A stretch of 38,229 nt of DNA from Gammaproteobacteria bacterium. GTDB lineage: Bacteria; Pseudomonadota; Gammaproteobacteria; Enterobacterales; Kangiellaceae. The notes below the pieces were generated by a model, which saw nothing but the letters and a program-made list of their open reading frames with translations, was not told the origin of the DNA and did no database searches. Of this stretch, positions 17,444 through 27,010 are shown one piece after another. The stretch covers positions 1-38,229 of the forward strand of contig JABXIW010000476.1 of NCBI GenBank assembly GCA_013372875.1, read 5' to 3'. The translations under genes and the position numbers were made by a program. Numbering within the stretch: the stretch's first letter is position 1; each line of letters starts with the position of its first letter.

Positions 17444-17926
17444 CTAGACCGCATCCGAAGCCGTTTCGTCAATCAAACGATTACGCAATGCATTGGCAAC
17501 CTCAAGCTCGACTCCAGACAGATCTACCGAAGCATCTTTGGTTCCAGCGGTATTCACTTTAAGCTGACCCAGTTCAAACTTACGCTCTAATGGCCCTTGC
17601 GACACGTCCGTATGCTGTACCCGATTTTTCGGTACTAAAATCCTGCGACGCCAAATAACCCCTTTTTGGATATACAATCCTTCATCTTCAAACCACCAGC
17701 GGCTATATTGATAACGCTTTTTTGACCATATAAAACCAAAACTAAAGAAGAGGATGGCCACCGCCAACATGATAAATAGCGGATACCATTTATCGCTATT
17801 AAAAAATGCCACTATACCAATAATGATCGGGATCACGCTGACCACAGCAAAAATAATTCTATTAACAATGACTGATTTGGGACTTAGTTTATTGGCATGT
17901 TCAGGTGTATTTTCTAGCAAACCCAT
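17444..17926 (-). CDS. Bacterial PH-domain membrane protein, YdbS-like
   Basis: A 160-residue protein with two N-terminal helices (about residues 26-70) and one bPH2 domain: YSRWWFEDEGLYIQKGVIWRR, ILVPKNRVQHTDVSQGPLERKFELGQLKVNTAGT. This is the standard YdbS form, and it sits directly before its YdbT-like partner. The promoter probably lies in the 85-base gap upstream: TTGCTATAGT on the minus strand near 17955-17964 is an extended -10 candidate. Together the pair probably forms a membrane complex; its ligand is unknown. Confidence 0.85.
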   Translation of the reverse strand: MGLLENTPEHANKLSPKSVIVNRIIFAVVSVIPIIIGIVAFFNSDKWYPLFIMLAVAILFFSFGFIWSKKRYQYSRWWFEDEGLYIQKGVIWRRRILVPKNRVQHTDVSQGPLERKFELGQLKVNTAGTKDASVDLSGVELEVANALRNRLIDETASDAV

Positions 17927-18011
17927 AGCGATTCATTTTTAGTTCTTTATAGCTTTACTATAGCAAATGTTTCTTTGCCAATTCCAATGGTTGTTGTTAC
18001 AAGAGATTACT

Positions 18012-18353
18012 TTATTCTTCTGTTTGAAAGAGTCTATTCCAGCCCTCGATGCCGCCTTTCAAGCTATAAACGCAACTAAAGTCAGACTGAATCAGCAAGG
18101 TTGCTGCATTAAAACTTTTCTGCCCCACTTGGCAATACAAAACAATTGGTTCATCGGGATCGAGTTGATTGATATGGCTAGCGAATTCTAAAACAGAAAT
18201 ATTATCACCGCCAAGATTAAAGGCTTGATGTTTATCTTCTTCCCGCACATCGACCAAGAGAGGCACATTGTCTTGGGTGAGCCACAAGGCAAGCTCTTGT
18301 GGATCGATAAATTGAACCGCCTCTGATTCTTGTGGAATAAATTTATCAACCAC
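18012..18353 (-). CDS. Single-domain rhodanese ending the thiamine operon
   Basis: A 113-residue rhodanese-homology protein: FIDPQELALWL, PLLVDVREEDKHQAFNLGG, and catalytic loop IVLYCQVGQKSFNAA with the persulfide-forming Cys. It overlaps the 3' end of thiDE by 8 bases and is the last gene of the operon. In this position the natural inference is sulfur delivery to ThiS for thiazole formation, as the rhodanese domain of ThiI does in enterobacteria. This is context-based; the loop also fits GlpE/PspE-like enzymes. Confidence 0.85.
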   Translation of the reverse strand: MVDKFIPQESEAVQFIDPQELALWLTQDNVPLLVDVREEDKHQAFNLGGDNISVLEFASHINQLDPDEPIVLYCQVGQKSFNAATLLIQSDFSCVYSLKGGIEGWNRLFQTEE

Positions 18354-19818
18354 GATTGTTAATTATCTGCATCATGTGTTTAGCGGTGCTTTCTGGATCT
18401 TCGGCTTGTGTAATAGCAGAGATCATCGCGATTCCCGAAACGCCAGTTTGCGCCACTTCAGGTATCCGCTCCCTATTGATACCGCCAATAGCAACCCATG
18501 GATATTCATGCATAGTATCAACCCAATAATTCAGATTTTCTACTCCATGTGGGATCCAAGGCATTTGTTTTGATTCGGTATGATAGACAGGACCGCAAGC
18601 CAAGTAACTTGGACCGATGGCATGAGCGCGCGCCACTTCGTAATAACAATGAGTGCTAATCCCTAAACGCAATCCGGCCTTACTGATGGCTTCAATATCG
18701 GCAGTATCTAAATCTTCTTGACCCAAATGCACCCCATAGGCTCTATGCTTTATCGCTAATTGCCAATAGTCATTAATAAATAATCGCGCTTGATATTGCT
18801 CGGCAATTTGAATCGCTTTTTGAATTTCTGACTCTAGCTCTTCGTCAACTAAATCTTTGACTCTGAGTTGAATAGTGGTAATACCTAAAGGCAGTAAACG
18901 CTCAAGCCACTGCACGCTATCTACCACAGGATACAAGCCTAAAGGCTCATCACCACTGGATTTGAATGAATAATCTTTATCATCGTAATTCTTAGCCAGT
19001 TTTGGCATATAACGCTGCTTACTTGGCCAAGACAAAGGTTTTAAAGGTCCTTTGCCTAGCCCTACGCGATAACCGTGCTCAATCGCTTGGTTGATCTGCA
19101 TCTTGCCAATAATGATGGCATCTTTTAGCGAATGATTTAGCGCCCAAGCCGTTGCAATCGATGCCGCTAAAACACAGCCAGTGCCACGAGTATTGTCCCT
19201 ATGTTGCCGCTCACTTCGCAGCCAAAAACTTTCTTCATCATTACAAAAATAATCAGCGCAAAAATCTTCGTTGGCATGACCACCTTTGACTAAAACCGCC
19301 TTAACCCCCGCCGATAAAATATCATCTACCGCAAACTCAATGTCTTGCAACTTTTCAATTTTTCGACCAGTCAATATTTCCAGCTCAGGGATATTAGGGG
19401 TTAACAAATCAATTTGATGAAACAAGGTTTTAAAAGCGGCTTGCGCCGGTTGATCCATCAATTCCTTGCCCGATGAACTCACCATAACCGGATCGACAAT
19501 CAACTTACCTTCATATTCTTTTAAAAATTCTTTTAAAGCAGCAATCGCATCAACCGTTGGCAATAAGCCAACCTTTATTGCATCCGCCGGCAAATCATCT
19601 TTAAGTGCATTAAATTGCGCCGTGATTTGAACTTCTGATAAAGGATTTAATGCGACAACTTTTTTAGAATTTTGTGCAGTAACCGCAGTAGTTACCATGC
19701 AAGGATGCGCACCAAGTGCTTCAATCGCACGAATGTCAGCTACTTGTCCAGCCAAACCTGAACAATCTGAGCCTGCTACCGACCAAACGATTGTTTTTCT
19801 TTTATTGGTATTTTCCAT
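18346..19818 (-). CDS. thiDE: Fused HMP/HMP-P kinase and thiamine phosphate synthase (ThiD-ThiE)
   Basis: A 490-residue bifunctional enzyme. Residues about 1-260 are ThiD, which phosphorylates hydroxymethylpyrimidine: VAGSDCSGLAGQVADI, VTAQNSK, DPVMVSSSG, LLTPNIPELEIL, LVKGGH and the anion hole RGTGCVLAAS. Residues about 285-490 are ThiE, which joins HMP-PP and thiazole phosphate: LYPVVDS, TTIQLRVKD, RLFINDYWQLAI, YGVHLGQEDL, ISTHC and VAIGGINRE. The linker is about 25 residues. It starts 27 bases after thiG and overlaps the rhodanese gene by 8. ThiD has Arg where many relatives have His before GTGC; its significance is unclear. Confidence 0.93.
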   Translation of the reverse strand: MENTNKRKTIVWSVAGSDCSGLAGQVADIRAIEALGAHPCMVTTAVTAQNSKKVVALNPLSEVQITAQFNALKDDLPADAIKVGLLPTVDAIAALKEFLKEYEGKLIVDPVMVSSSGKELMDQPAQAAFKTLFHQIDLLTPNIPELEILTGRKIEKLQDIEFAVDDILSAGVKAVLVKGGHANEDFCADYFCNDEESFWLRSERQHRDNTRGTGCVLAASIATAWALNHSLKDAIIIGKMQINQAIEHGYRVGLGKGPLKPLSWPSKQRYMPKLAKNYDDKDYSFKSSGDEPLGLYPVVDSVQWLERLLPLGITTIQLRVKDLVDEELESEIQKAIQIAEQYQARLFINDYWQLAIKHRAYGVHLGQEDLDTADIEAISKAGLRLGISTHCYYEVARAHAIGPSYLACGPVYHTESKQMPWIPHGVENLNYWVDTMHEYPWVAIGGINRERIPEVAQTGVSGIAMISAITQAEDPESTAKHMMQIINNRG

Positions 19819-19845
19819 TAAAAATATTCTTATAGTTCCGAGTGC

Positions 19846-20619
19846 TTATAGATCAGTATGCCAAAAAGGAGTGCCAACAACAGGGGTGCTGGGCTTAGCC
19901 AAATCACGCTTGGGGATAGCGCCAGACTTATAGGCTTTACGGCCGGCAATCACCGCATCTTTAAAGGCATCCGCCATCATCACTGGATCTTCTGCCTGGG
20001 CAATTGCGGTATTGAGCAAAACTGCATCATAGCCCATTTCCATAGCTTGAGTAGCATGAGATGGCAAACCTAAGCCTGCATCAATCACCATGGGCACATC
20101 GGGTAAGCGCTCGCGCAAAGTTTGCAGCGCATAAGGATCGGTTAGACCGCGACCCGTACCAATTGGCGCGCCCCAAGGCATTAAAATGTTACAGCCGACA
20201 TCGAGTAATTTTTGACACAAAACCAGATCATCAGTGCAATAAGGAAAAACCTCAAAACCACGCTTAGTTAATTCCTTCGCGGCTTCAACCAACTGAAAAG
20301 GATCGGGCTGCAAATTATAGTCATCACCAATCACTTCTAATTTTATCCAGTTGGTTTTAAAAATCTCGCGCGCCATTTCAGCCGTAGTAATCGCCTCTTT
20401 GGTAGAATGACAACCTGCAGTGTTCGGCAACCAATGGCAATCAAGTTGATTGATTTGATTCCAAAAATTTTCACCGCCTTTACCTTGGCGGCGGACAGAA
20501 ACCGTAATCACTTGTGATTCAGAAGCTTTTAACGCATCCAGCATGATTTGTGGCGACGGATATAAAGCCGTACCCACAAATAATCTACTTGAAATTTCTT
20601 TATCAGCGATTTTAAGCAT
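19846..20619 (-). CDS. thiG: Thiazole synthase
   Basis: TIM-barrel enzyme that makes the thiazole phosphate of thiamine from deoxyxylulose 5-phosphate, dehydroglycine and ThiS thiocarboxylate. The 257-residue protein shows [72 protein letters not shown] and [15 protein letters not shown] choose the ATG at 20619: GGGGAAG lies at ribosome-site distance and MLKIADKEI fits the usual N-terminus; the frame extends to 20637. The start overlaps the 3' end of orf90 by 8 bases. Confidence 0.95.
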   Translation of the reverse strand: MLKIADKEISSRLFVGTALYPSPQIMLDALKASESQVITVSVRRQGKGGENFWNQINQLDCHWLPNTAGCHSTKEAITTAEMAREIFKTNWIKLEVIGDDYNLQPDPFQLVEAAKELTKRGFEVFPYCTDDLVLCQKLLDVGCNILMPWGAPIGTGRGLTDPYALQTLRERLPDVPMVIDAGLGLPSHATQAMEMGYDAVLLNTAIAQAEDPVMMADAFKDAVIAGRKAYKSGAIPKRDLAKPSTPVVGTPFWHTDL

Positions 20620-20884
20620 CAGTTCTTCCCCAATCATTTAAAACATTATCAAATCCTTCGTCAGATTCAAAAATATCAAAACAACTAAAGCCGTAACCTT
20701 GGTTCATTAACTCATCTACAACAACTTCTAACCTTTGATACTGTCTATCGACAACCATTCCATTCTTTGCTCCATATCCTTTAATCAGGGCATCAAATCT
20801 ATACTTCTTGCCATTAGTTTCAAATGTGAAGGGAGAGATGATGCTTAACTTATATTTTACGGCCAATTTTTTAATATTACTCAT
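20612..20884 (-). CDS. Unrecognised 90-residue protein between thiS and thiG
   Basis: I do not recognise this family. The product is soluble, with no signal peptide or membrane helix: a basic N-terminus ([19 protein letters not shown]), a strand-rich middle ([19 protein letters not shown]), a helix with [12 protein letters not shown] and an acidic end ([18 protein letters not shown]). Its ATG shares one base with the thiS stop (TAATG) and its 3' end overlaps thiG by 8 bases while holding the thiG ribosome site, so it is translationally embedded in the operon. This supports a real gene and a link to thiazole synthesis, or a recent in-frame insertion into the operon. Function unknown. Confidence 0.7.
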   Translation of the reverse strand: MSNIKKLAVKYKLSIISPFTFETNGKKYRFDALIKGYGAKNGMVVDRQYQRLEVVVDELMNQGYGFSCFDIFESDEGFDNVLNDWGRTDA

Positions 20885-21096
20885 TAACCCCCCTGCATTG
20901 GCAAAACGATCTCTACGCGATCGTTTTCTCTTAATAAGATTTCTGAATAGATCGACCGCGGAACAAACTCCATATTCACCGCTACTGCAAAATTAGTTTG
21001 TTCCAACTTATCATTTTTTTTAAGCCAATCTATAAACTGGCTGATAGTCATTGCCGAATCTATTTCGAGCACTTCATCATTAAGCATTAACTGCAT
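20884..21096 (-). CDS. thiS: Sulfur carrier protein ThiS
   Basis: A 70-residue ubiquitin-like carrier whose C-terminal Gly-Gly is converted to a thiocarboxylate that supplies sulfur to ThiG. Seen: the MTISQFIDWL helix start, FAVAVNMEFVPRSIYSEILLRENDRVEIV and the end LPMQGG. It overlaps thiO by 17 bases and orf90 by one. An ATG at 21087 is a possible second start, removing three residues. The activating enzyme ThiF is not encoded in this operon. Confidence 0.93.
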   Translation of the reverse strand: MQLMLNDEVLEIDSAMTISQFIDWLKKNDKLEQTNFAVAVNMEFVPRSIYSEILLRENDRVEIVLPMQGG

Positions 21097-22141
21097 AATT
21101 ATTCTCTGGGTATTCTCTGTTGGAAATTTTTGTCAGTGCTAAAAATTGCTCAATGGCTTTTTCAACTAATGCTGGTGCCAATAAAATTCCATGTCGATAA
21201 AGACCATTAATTCTGCCGATGCCATTCTCTAACTCAATTAACGGCAGGTTATCTGGTAAGGCTGGGCGACAATTCACTACCGATTTAGTAATTCTCGCTT
21301 CACCAAAGCCTTTATGCACACTATAAGCTGCTGATAATAACTCTAAACTTGATCGTACTGAAACCGGTGAATGGTCTTCCGATTCAATTTCCGTAGCGCC
21401 GACTAAATAAATATTGTTCGGCCTTGGCACTATATAAATTCGGTAACGCGGGTGCATTAAACGAGTTAGGTATTTTAAATTCACATCAGGTGCTTCTAGC
21501 CATAAAAGCTCACCACGAACCGCCCTTAATGGCAATTCATTAGAAGCTCCTAAACCGCGACAATCAAACACCCAGTCAAACTTATAAGTTTGATCTTTAG
21601 TTTTGATAACGCCTTTATCAACTTCAACAATTTCTGTATTTTCATGCCAAGAAATTGTTTGCAGTTCTTTATCCAAAGCCTGTAATAATTCAATTGGATC
21701 TAATTGGCCTTCAGTTGGCAAATACAATCCTTCACCAAGTGTCTCTAACTCTTGATCTTTTATTGCCAGATCCACTTTTTGCGCATAATCAGAGACATTT
21801 TCTAATTTACGATTAATCAGTCGATAAAAATGTTCAAGTTCAACCTTATCTTGACTATGGGCAGCAACGATAGATCCTTCTTGCTTAAAAAATACATTTG
21901 AAGAAAGTTCTTTTAGCCATTGTGGATATAACTCAAGTGAACGAGAGCCCAATTCAAAAATTTCAGGCTCCGCCATTTCAAGTTCAGCCAATGGCGATAA
22001 GATTCCAGCGGCGGCAAAAGAGCTGGCATCTTGGCTATCACGAGGACTCTTATCAAAGATCGTGATTTCGAAGCCTAACAAGTGCAATCGCCAAGCGAGC
22101 ATTCGCCCAGCGATCCCTGCGCCTGCAATACCAATCTTCAT
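21080..22141 (-). CDS. thiO: Glycine oxidase ThiO
   Basis: FAD enzyme that oxidises glycine to the imine needed by ThiG under oxygen. The 353-residue protein has the dinucleotide motif GIAGAGIAGRMLAWRLHLLG at the N-terminus, AAAGILSP, the DAAO-type middle (ESDDH-like EIESEDHSPVSV and YRIYIVPRPNNIYLVGATE) and the C-terminal GLYRHGILLAPAL. It starts 3 bases after thiC and overlaps thiS by 17. Presence of thiO instead of thiH indicates an aerobic route to dehydroglycine. Confidence 0.93.
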   Translation of the reverse strand: MKIGIAGAGIAGRMLAWRLHLLGFEITIFDKSPRDSQDASSFAAAGILSPLAELEMAEPEIFELGSRSLELYPQWLKELSSNVFFKQEGSIVAAHSQDKVELEHFYRLINRKLENVSDYAQKVDLAIKDQELETLGEGLYLPTEGQLDPIELLQALDKELQTISWHENTEIVEVDKGVIKTKDQTYKFDWVFDCRGLGASNELPLRAVRGELLWLEAPDVNLKYLTRLMHPRYRIYIVPRPNNIYLVGATEIESEDHSPVSVRSSLELLSAAYSVHKGFGEARITKSVVNCRPALPDNLPLIELENGIGRINGLYRHGILLAPALVEKAIEQFLALTKISNREYPENNYAVNA

Positions 22142-22144
22142 AGA

Positions 22145-24043
<1,899 letters not shown>

Positions 24044-24088
24044 TCAAAAAAGGCAATCAACTCAAGGACATACAACTGTCTGCATGAT

Positions 24089-24182
24089 ATGACTCTTCCC
24101 TCCGCCGATGCTAATCGGATCAGGTTATACGGGTTTGCAAAGCATCTCAGCCTTATGGATTAAAAGAGGCACCCCGAGAGTT
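24089..24182 (-). promoter_or_regulatory. TPP riboswitch (THI element)
   Basis: On the minus strand the conserved blocks occur in order: CTCGGGGTGCC, GGCTGAGAT, ACCCGTATAACCTGATC and GCGGAGGGAAGAG. These form the thiamine pyrophosphate aptamer. It lies between the thiC promoter and the thiC start, leaving about 90 bases for the expression platform. No classic T-run terminator is clear there (only a TTTTTT in TGCCTTTTTTGACG without a strong stem), so control may act on translation by masking GGAGAAA. Confidence 0.95.
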
Positions 24183-24188
24183 GGCGCT

Positions 24189-24218
24189 ATTATAGCACTT
24201 ATTTTTTAATCAGCTAAA
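24189..24218 (-). promoter_or_regulatory. Extended -10 promoter of the thiamine operon
   Basis: The minus strand reads TGCTATAAT, a perfect -10 hexamer with the TGn extension, at 24197-24189. A weak -35 (TTTAGC, 24218-24213) lies 18 bases upstream. Transcription would begin near 24182, exactly where the riboswitch starts. Confidence 0.8.
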
Positions 24219-24240
24219 AAAAATGGCGACAGATGTCGCC
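24216..24240 (-). terminator. Rho-independent terminator of the DUF4870-like gene
   Basis: The minus strand forms GGCGAC-ATCT-GTCGCC (24240-24225) followed by A and eight T. It lies about 66 bases past the stop of the gene at 24307. Its T-run overlaps the -35 region of the thiamine promoter, so the two units are packed with no spare sequence. Confidence 0.85.
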
Positions 24241-24306
24241 GGGGGTATGTAGAGAGTAGCTATATTTATTGTTATTAGTATCTTTTTAGGAGTTTATGAC
24301 TAACTT

Positions 24307-24819
24307 CTATTGGAACAATTTCAAAGTATAAGGGTATTTATAAGCCTCTCCGTCGTTAGATTTCACCGCAGCGATGATAATGAATACCAAGTGAAGCACT
24401 GGTAAAGCTATCAGCATAGGCACACCAACAATCAAGCCAATAATGGTGATACAAAGCACCACGGCCGTTATGTAGCCAATAAACATGGTGATGTTGAAGT
24501 TCAAGGCTTCTTTGGCATTTTCAGCAATCAACACTGATTCATCTTTCTTGAACAACCAAATCACCAAAGGTCCAATGATCATGCCCAACCAGCCGACGAT
24601 TGGCACTAAGGCTATCAATGCTGACAAGTGCGCCGCCATTGACCAGGTTCTTTCGTTGCTACTGGCACTTTCCGCACCTAGCACTTCGGCCTCCCCTTCA
24701 ATTACTCTTTCTTGCTCAGCCTGTGATTCTGCCCTAGCTTCTTCAACTACTTCTTCCGCTTTTTCTACCTTTTCAGTAGTGTCTTCCGAAGCAATGTCTT
24801 TTTTATCTTTGTCTGTCAT
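24307..24819 (-). CDS. DUF4870-family (Tic20-like) membrane protein with acidic N-terminus
   Basis: A 170-residue protein. Residues 1-55 are a charged, Glu/Ala-rich likely coiled coil (EKVEKAEEVVEEARAESQAE). Then come a short conserved entry RTWSMAAHLSALIALVPIVGW, the loop GPLVIWLFKKDESVLIAENAKEALNFN and further hydrophobic helices, the pattern of DUF4870/Tic20-like proteins. Function is not established. The start at 24819 is preceded by GGAGAA; the frame extends to 24867 without support. It ends in a strong terminator and seems monocistronic. Confidence 0.8.
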   Translation of the reverse strand: MTDKDKKDIASEDTTEKVEKAEEVVEEARAESQAEQERVIEGEAEVLGAESASSNERTWSMAAHLSALIALVPIVGWLGMIIGPLVIWLFKKDESVLIAENAKEALNFNITMFIGYITAVVLCITIIGLIVGVPMLIALPVLHLVFIIIAAVKSNDGEAYKYPYTLKLFQ

Positions 24820-25127
24820 GCGTATATCGTTCTCCGCGTTTTCTAAAGTACGATTTAAGATTAGCAAAGAAACTTATTACAAAATGTAACTAACAGTGAT
24901 GGGAATTGACGATAAAAAGCTGCTGCCATTTAATTTGGACGAAAACACATAAACCATTGATTTTATTGAAATATATCTAAATTTATAAGCAGTTCAAATA
25001 ATAGGCAGTATAGCGATCGAATCTTTAAAACAACCTAAGCTACTGATTTTAAATGATTTATTTACTTTGAAAATAATTTCTCAGTCTAAAACGCGAGCAG
25101 CAATGAATTAAGTTATTGTTTTTATTG
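24820..25127 (-). other. AT-rich intergenic region, no gene seen
   Basis: These 308 bases upstream of the DUF4870-like gene hold no convincing gene, RNA or repeat. A promoter for that gene must lie here, but no hexamer pair stands out in such AT-rich sequence. No strong terminator for the His-rich secreted protein gene (stop at 25128) is visible. Confidence 0.5.
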
Positions 25128-25559
25128 CTATTTTTGAATAAATTCCAATTCATGACCTACTGTTTGTCCCTTGACAGTATAATCTTGATGATCATTTGAG
25201 TTTAAAGTCACCTTAATACGGTGTTTACCAGTAGCCACGCCGTTAATATGACGCCAATGGCTATAGAGGCGGCCAATTTTCTTACCATCAATATATAAAT
25301 GGGCATGACCTTTGCCAGGTTGGTGAGGCTGATTGACCTGTTCAGGAGCAAATTCAAAGTTTTCAGTAATCACTTCTAAATTCCAGCCTGACATTGCATC
25401 GGGATGTAACTTAATAACGACTTTTGGCGGCTTATCCAGCCCAGAAACTTCTAATTGGCCGTGCTGGTGATGTGAATGACTATGGTGTGCAGGTTCTTTT
25501 TCGGCCCATAATTTTGCGCCAAACAAGCCCATTAACAAAACTAATATTACTTTCTTCAT
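25128..25559 (-). CDS. His-rich secreted protein, function unknown
   Basis: A 143-residue protein with a signal peptide (MKKVILVLLMGLFGAKLWA) followed by a His cluster (HHSHSHHQHG) that probably binds metal. The core has KVVIKLHPDAMSGWNLEV, the strand-turn HAHLYIDGKKIGRLYSHWRHI and GKHRIKVTLNSNDHQDY, a beta-sandwich pattern seen in periplasmic proteins of unknown role. Copper or zinc handling is only inferred. The ATG lies two bases after the stop of the GFA gene, so it is the last gene of an apt-led set. Confidence 0.7.
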   Translation of the reverse strand: MKKVILVLLMGLFGAKLWAEKEPAHHSHSHHQHGQLEVSGLDKPPKVVIKLHPDAMSGWNLEVITENFEFAPEQVNQPHQPGKGHAHLYIDGKKIGRLYSHWRHINGVATGKHRIKVTLNSNDHQDYTVKGQTVGHELEFIQK

Positions 25560-25561
25560 TT

Positions 25562-25957
25562 TTAAGTTAGATCTTTTAATTGCTCCGCTGATGCTTCCCA
25601 ATTCTGCCCATCAAAAGCATCGACATCAAATATTTTTAAATTCGCATCCAAGCAGCGCGCGTTAACACTTATCCCATCAGGGTTGGAGCGCGGCACATAA
25701 AAGGATTTGACACCACAAGTCTTGCAAAAGTAATGCTTGGCGATTTTCTTATTAAATTGATAAAGCGATAAATTCTCTTCGCCTTGCTCAAGATGAAATT
25801 GAGCTTTCGGTACTATCAAGTGCAAATAACCAGTCATACTACAAACCGAGCAGTTACAATAATGCAGTAGTGGCTTACCCGTTTCTGGCATAAGCACCTC
25901 GACCGAGTACTTCACCGCGCCGCAATGACAGCCACCTTGAAAAGTCTTAATCGGCAT
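25562..25957 (-). CDS. GFA / CENP-V family zinc protein
   Basis: A 131-residue protein of the glutathione-dependent formaldehyde-activating (GFA) family. Zinc-binding cysteines are in GGCHCGAVKY, YCNCSVCSMTG and CKTCGVKSFYVPRSNPDG, the full family set. Most members have no proven reaction; true GFA activity is documented only for some. It overlaps the thioesterase gene by 11 bases and precedes the His-rich protein by 2. Confidence 0.88.
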   Translation of the reverse strand: MPIKTFQGGCHCGAVKYSVEVLMPETGKPLLHYCNCSVCSMTGYLHLIVPKAQFHLEQGEENLSLYQFNKKIAKHYFCKTCGVKSFYVPRSNPDGISVNARCLDANLKIFDVDAFDGQNWEASAEQLKDLT

Positions 25958-26387
25958 AACCAGCCAAATCCGCTAAACGATTTTTACTGCGCACAAAAAT
26001 ACCATTGCCACGGCCAATTTCACGATCTTGCGAATCATAAACCACCGCTTCGGCAATAAATTGTGAATTATTCTTATTGACTACTTTACCAATGGCTTTC
26101 ATTACGCCTTCGGACACTGGACGAGTTAAGTAGGTGGTAAAAGAAGTGGTCAGCAGGAAAAACTCCTCTTCCAAAGAGTTAGCCGCAAAATAAGCTGCGT
26201 CGTCCAGCATTTTAAAATAAACCGAGCCATGTACGCCGCCACCGGCATGCTGAAACGAGGGCTTTAGCTCGATCTCAATAACCGCTCGACCTTCACTAAC
26301 CTCCATCACTGGATGAAAATAATCATTAAAAGGCGCTGTTTGGTACAGGTTTTCTAAGCAACGATAATGCTTTGTTAAATTCGCCAT
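25947..26387 (-). CDS. PaaI-like hot-dog thioesterase
   Basis: A 146-residue single hot-dog domain protein. The key segment is HAGGGVHGSVYFKMLDDAAYFAANS, in which HGGxxxxxxD-type residues bind the acyl thioester and activate water, followed by TTSFTTYLTRPV and GKVVNKNNSQFIAEAVVYD. Probably hydrolyses an acyl-CoA; substrate unknown. Its ATG shares one base with the apt stop (TAATG), and it overlaps the GFA gene by 11 bases. Confidence 0.85.
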   Translation of the reverse strand: MANLTKHYRCLENLYQTAPFNDYFHPVMEVSEGRAVIEIELKPSFQHAGGGVHGSVYFKMLDDAAYFAANSLEEEFFLLTTSFTTYLTRPVSEGVMKAIGKVVNKNNSQFIAEAVVYDSQDREIGRGNGIFVRSKNRLADLAGYAD

Positions 26388-26932
26388 TAAGAATACACCG
26401 CTAAACTATAAGTTGGTGCAAATTTCTCTAATTGCTGACTTCCTTTTAAAAAGGCCAAATCAATAATAAAAGCAAAGGCCGCCACTTCACCACCTAACTG
26501 CTCAACCAATTGCGCGCTTGCTTTAGCAGTGCCGCCAGTTGCCAGCAAATCATCGTGAATGAGCACTCGATCGCCAGGTTTAATCGCATCTTTGTGCATT
26601 TCCAAACAAGCTGAACCATATTCCAAGTGATATTCCACTTCGATGGTATCCGCAGGCAACTTGCCTTTTTTGCGCACCAAAACAAATGGAATTTCTAAAG
26701 CTCGCGCCAAAGATGGACCAAATAAAAAGCCACGCGAATCAATCCCAGCAATGGCATCCAAATTCAAGGGTTTAGCAAACTCAATCAATGCCTCAAGGAT
26801 CTGTTGCGACACCCTGGGATCTAATAAAAGAGGCGTAATATCCTTAAAGGAAATTCCAGATTTTGGAAAATCCATCACTTCACGAATATTGGCTTTAACT
26901 AAGCTTTCAATTTCAGGCTGATTCAAACTCAT
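26387..26932 (-). CDS. apt: Adenine phosphoribosyltransferase
   Basis: Salvages adenine with PRPP to AMP. The 181-residue protein shows the family blocks FPKSGISFKDITPLL, AGIDSRGFLFGPSLA, FVLVRKKGKLP, and the PRPP loop VLIHDDLLATGGTAKAS (second Asp of the usual DDLLATGG). It is divergent from the nucleosidase gene, which can produce adenine, so the two neighbours act in sequence: nucleosidase releases adenine and Apt recycles it. It leads a tightly coupled set with the thioesterase, GFA and His-rich protein genes. Confidence 0.95.
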   Translation of the reverse strand: MSLNQPEIESLVKANIREVMDFPKSGISFKDITPLLLDPRVSQQILEALIEFAKPLNLDAIAGIDSRGFLFGPSLARALEIPFVLVRKKGKLPADTIEVEYHLEYGSACLEMHKDAIKPGDRVLIHDDLLATGGTAKASAQLVEQLGGEVAAFAFIIDLAFLKGSQQLEKFAPTYSLAVYS

Positions 26933-26961
26933 TAGTTGATTTCTTCATAACAAACTTTGGT

Positions 26962-26967
26962 TATAAT
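26962..26967 (+). promoter_or_regulatory. Candidate -10 element of the nucleosidase gene
   Basis: A perfect TATAAT on the plus strand. No good -35 at 16-18 bases. It lies inside the longest possible reading frame (from 26957), so the real start must be downstream; GTG at 27011 fits. Confidence 0.55.
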
Positions 26968-27010
26968 GCGCTCATATTACCGCAACCAGCGCCCAAGTGT
27001 TAAAAAAGCC

